Assembly: GCA_964490845.1 (NCBI GenBank)
Contig: CAZBED010000001.1
Location: 434,001-498,000 of the forward strand
Direction: 5' to 3'
Origin: JADJSS01 sp964490845
GTDB lineage: Bacteria; Bacteroidota; Bacteroidia; Chitinophagales; JADIYW01
Length of the DNA: 64,000 nt
Within the stretch, counting starts at the first letter, position 1; each line of letters starts with the position of its first letter. The translations under genes and the position numbers were made by a program. Under the pieces are notes generated by a model, which worked only from the letters and a program-made list of their open reading frames with translations, did no database searches and had not been told where the DNA came from. Below, piece by piece: positions 61,646 to 64,000 of this stretch.

Positions 61646-63451
61646 TCAGACATTTTTAAACTGCAGGCTTACATTCTTATTACACGCCATCAAAACACCT
61701 TGCTCCCCTGTCTGTATCTCCGCCGCGTTTCCCTCGTCGGTATCAATATGCATTTCTAATTTAAATTTGTCAGAAACACGAATCAGTACATTTTTAAATG
61801 TCAGTGGCCGATCATCGTCATCCACATCCACGCTCACCATATCCCTGTCGTTCACACCAAACCTTTTCGCATCATCGGGATGCATGTGAATATGACGGAG
61901 CGCCACAATCACACCTTCTTTGATGGCAGTAGTTCCTGCATTTCCGATTAAAGTGATGCCCGGAGAACCCGCCACATTGCCGCTATCCCTGACCGGTGCG
62001 TCAATGCCCAGAAAAAACTCATCCGTCTTGGAAATCTCTACCTGATCTTTCGGACGAAGCGGTCCCAATATTCTGACATTCTCAATCCGGTTTCTGGGCC
62101 CCACCAAGGTCACCATTTCGTTTGCAGCAAACTGGCCGGGTTGTGACAATGGCTTGTAAACAGTCAGCTCATAATCTTTTCCAAACAGCTTATCCAGGGT
62201 TTCTCTGGTCAGATGCACATGCCTGGCAGAAATGGCAATCGGTATTTTGGGAAGCATATTGACTTTATTTTTTTCTTCCAGAATCTTTTGAGCTTCCAGC
62301 GCAATCGCATATTGTTCATCCGTCTTAATTACCAGTATTCTTACTCTTGAGTGTTCTTCCGATATATTGATGACATCCTGTTCGTCAGTCAGGACAGCGG
62401 ATTTATTTTTGTCTTCATCCAGTTTGATTCCTAAGAAGTCCAGGCCCTGACAAGTCCTGTTTCTTATTTCGAGGCTATTTTCACCGATTCCTGCAGTAAA
62501 GATTAACACGTCTACACCCCCCATTACTGCAGCATAGGCGCCGATATATTTTGTAAGGCGATGCGTAAACACATGTATCGCCAGCCGGCAGTCTTCATTA
62601 CCATTTTCTGCCTGAATCAGGATATCCCTTAAATCATTTCCAATACCACTTAATCCGGATAAACCTGATTGATTATTTAAAAAATCCTCCGTCTGTTTTG
62701 GTGTCCATCCTTCTTTTTCCTGCAAGAATGTAATAACGCCGGGATCGATATCGCCACAGCGGGTACCCATGACCAATCCTTCCATCGGGGTCATACCCAT
62801 TGAGGTTTCAATACTTCTGCCATACTCGATAGCACAGACACTGGATCCGTTTCCTAAATGACAGGATATGACGCGAAGGTTCCGGATGTCTTCATCCAGA
62901 TAATTGCTTGCCCTTTCAGCTACATATTTATGACTCGTTCCATGAAATCCATACCTTCTGACGGAATATCTGTCTGCCGTCTTTTTATCAATGGAGTAGT
63001 ACTGCGCCCGTTTAGGTAATGTCTGATGAAAAGCCGTATCAAACACTGCGATATTAGGGAGGGTTCCAAAAACTTCTTTTGACATTCTTATTCCGGACAA
63101 ATGCGCAGGATGGTGCAGTGGTGCTAAATCGCTCAATTCACGAATTGCATCCTCAACGCTTACATCAATTAACACCGGCTGGCTGTATTTGTCACCGCCG
63201 TGTACAATGCGATGACCTATCCCTTCAAGATTGATTTCTTTTAATACTGATTTCAGCTGTATCAAACAAAATTTTATGATGCTATCCAATGTCAACTCCC
63301 CTTGATATATCAGTTTAGTATCGTTTAATAGTATCTGAGGAGTATCAGGTATACGTTCAGCAGTAAGAGACAATACGGCAGAATGATGCAATGTATCAAT
63401 AACATCCGCTTTAACGGAAGAGCTGCCGCAATTTATGGTCAGAATATACAT
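61646..63451 (-). CDS. Natural fusion: acetate kinase + PduL-type phosphotransacylase
   Basis: 601 residues with two complete enzymes. 1-395 is an acetate/propionate kinase: NCGSSSVK (7-14), RIVHGG (Arg81), PLHHPAH (111-117), FDTAFH (Asp138), HLGNGSS (His198), GTRCGDIDP (Arg231) and FTAGIGENS. From about 400 a PduL-type phosphate acyltransferase follows: ISARHVHLT (His411, His413), PLSQPGQFAANEMV, GIDAPVRDSG and RHIHMHPDDA (His520, 522, 524, zinc ligands). One polypeptide could turn acyl-CoA plus Pi and ADP into acid, CoA and ATP. It replaces the usual ackA-pta pair. No microcompartment genes or encapsulation peptide are visible. Both active sites look intact. Confidence 0.93.
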   Translation of the reverse strand: MYILTINCGSSSVKADVIDTLHHSAVLSLTAERIPDTPQILLNDTKLIYQGELTLDSIIKFCLIQLKSVLKEINLEGIGHRIVHGGDKYSQPVLIDVSVEDAIRELSDLAPLHHPAHLSGIRMSKEVFGTLPNIAVFDTAFHQTLPKRAQYYSIDKKTADRYSVRRYGFHGTSHKYVAERASNYLDEDIRNLRVISCHLGNGSSVCAIEYGRSIETSMGMTPMEGLVMGTRCGDIDPGVITFLQEKEGWTPKQTEDFLNNQSGLSGLSGIGNDLRDILIQAENGNEDCRLAIHVFTHRLTKYIGAYAAVMGGVDVLIFTAGIGENSLEIRNRTCQGLDFLGIKLDEDKNKSAVLTDEQDVINISEEHSRVRILVIKTDEQYAIALEAQKILEEKNKVNMLPKIPIAISARHVHLTRETLDKLFGKDYELTVYKPLSQPGQFAANEMVTLVGPRNRIENVRILGPLRPKDQVEISKTDEFFLGIDAPVRDSGNVAGSPGITLIGNAGTTAIKEGVIVALRHIHMHPDDAKRFGVNDRDMVSVDVDDDDRPLTFKNVLIRVSDKFKLEMHIDTDEGNAAEIQTGEQGVLMACNKNVSLQFKNV

Positions 63452-63577
63452 CTAAAAATTTTGATGAAGATAAGAAAATTCAACGCATCAGCATCCGTCC
63501 AACGTTAACCAAAATTAAACAATCGTTTGGTTGATTTCTACTTATTTATACCTACCTTAATTGTCAAATTAAAAACT

Positions 63578-64000
63578 ATGCAAAAACTTTTTTTTACCCT
63601 TACTCTCCTTTCCTCTTTCTACATTTCATCAGCCATTGAAATCAATATCAAGAACATCCAAATTATCCGTGACAAATGGGGCGTTCCACATATCTACGGA
63701 AAAACGGACGAAGAAGTGGCATACGGTCTGGCCTGGGCGACCTGCGAAGACGATATCAAATCGATGCGGGAGAATCTGTTGACAGCAAGAGGCAGACTGG
63801 CCGAACTGAAAGGTAAAGACGGCGCTATCATGGATTTTTTGTGTGCGTTTATCGGAGCCAGAGAAAGTGTAGAAAAAAACTATGACAAAAGTTTTTCACC
63901 TAAATTTAAAAACATATTAAGTGCTTATGTCCTGGCATGTAACAACTATATCAAGGCACACCCCAAAGAAGAACAAATGCACGATTTGCTCCCTATTACA
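63578..64000 (+). CDS. Penicillin acylase family protein, N-terminal part cut by window edge
   Basis: First 141 codons of a gene running off the right edge. Signal peptide 1-19 (FYISSA), then the alpha-chain pattern IIRDKWGVPHIYGKTDEEVAYGLAWATCEDD, REN and TARGRLAEL typical of the PvdQ/AHL-acylase subgroup. The nucleophile-bearing junction is not in the window. A second, divergent member is at 9851. Export and exact substrate can only be stated for the first; here both are inferred from the start. Divergent from the ackA-pduL fusion gene. Confidence 0.85.
   Translation, partial: MQKLFFTLTLLSSFYISSAIEINIKNIQIIRDKWGVPHIYGKTDEEVAYGLAWATCEDDIKSMRENLLTARGRLAELKGKDGAIMDFLCAFIGARESVEKNYDKSFSPKFKNILSAYVLACNNYIKAHPKEEQMHDLLPIT

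Overview
The window looks like a chromosomal segment of a Bacteroidota bacterium, probably Chitinophagales or a near relative. The sequence evidence is a type IX secretion C-terminal domain, several Bacteroidota-type TAnnTTTG promoter elements, DUF1573, DUF3570 and DUF4266 proteins, a UbiA-like prenyltransferase of the futalosine-menaquinone type, and a dispersed repeat of the GTTACTTTTTT type common in this phylum. Base composition is moderately AT-rich, and one block (about 1835-3335) is visibly richer in AT than its neighbours. The species assignment is inference. I recognised no rRNA, tRNA, CRISPR array, prophage or insertion sequence.

Layout. 1-4759 (minus): the 3'-truncated dnaG primase gene, then an AT-rich cassette (antitoxin, ParE-like toxin, SIR2-like protein) and an M20 dipeptidase. 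4944-9749: a small exported protein, then a five-gene minus-strand housekeeping run (polX, a DUF1573 protein, a UbiA-like prenyltransferase, ruvX, def). 9851-18468 (plus): penicillin-acylase-like hydrolase, small membrane protein, MaoC dehydratase, MFS transporter, M16 protease and an acyltransferase. 18493-22840: a saccharopine-dehydrogenase-like reductase, a small HExxH membrane protein, an orphan LuxR-type response regulator, two tandem DUF1232 proteins and carboxynorspermidine/carboxyspermidine decarboxylase. 22947-25921: thioredoxin, ApbE flavin transferase, DUF4266 lipoprotein and DUF3570 protein, which look like one redox unit. 25928-36265: adenine deaminase, carboxy(nor)spermidine synthase (partner of the decarboxylase), a polytopic membrane protein, Ogt, an SDR/acyltransferase pair, a PI-PLC-like lipoprotein and a large barrel/helical exported protein.

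36443-46502 (minus) is mainly fatty-acid beta-oxidation: a FadJ-like multienzyme, a thiolase, an APH-like kinase, a histidine phosphatase and an acyl-CoA dehydrogenase. Two secreted glycoside hydrolase genes sit between fadJ and the thiolase gene. The non-coding stretch upstream of the thiolase gene carries a dispersed repeat and a TetR/PsrA-like palindrome. 46565-52390: an alpha/beta hydrolase, purT, and the metY-metX operon for homocysteine synthesis. metY is preceded by what reads as a complete transcription attenuator: a leaderless 17-codon ORF with five consecutive Cys codons, a GGAAGG segment over its stop codon, and a terminator hairpin whose 5' arm that segment can pair with. A zinc-ribbon protein and an HSL-type esterase follow. 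52564-64000: a YdiJ-like FAD/Fe-S oxidase, a small exported protein, a T9SS-secreted protein, an M13 metallopeptidase, a natural fusion of acetate kinase with a PduL-type phosphotransacylase, and the start of a second penicillin-acylase-like gene.

The most notable points are the polycysteine attenuator before metYX, the acetate kinase-PduL fusion, the thioredoxin/ApbE/DUF4266/DUF3570 unit with a possible flavin acceptor motif, the antitoxin-toxin-SIR2 cassette, and a PolX whose polymerase carboxylates look lost while its PHP nuclease site is intact.
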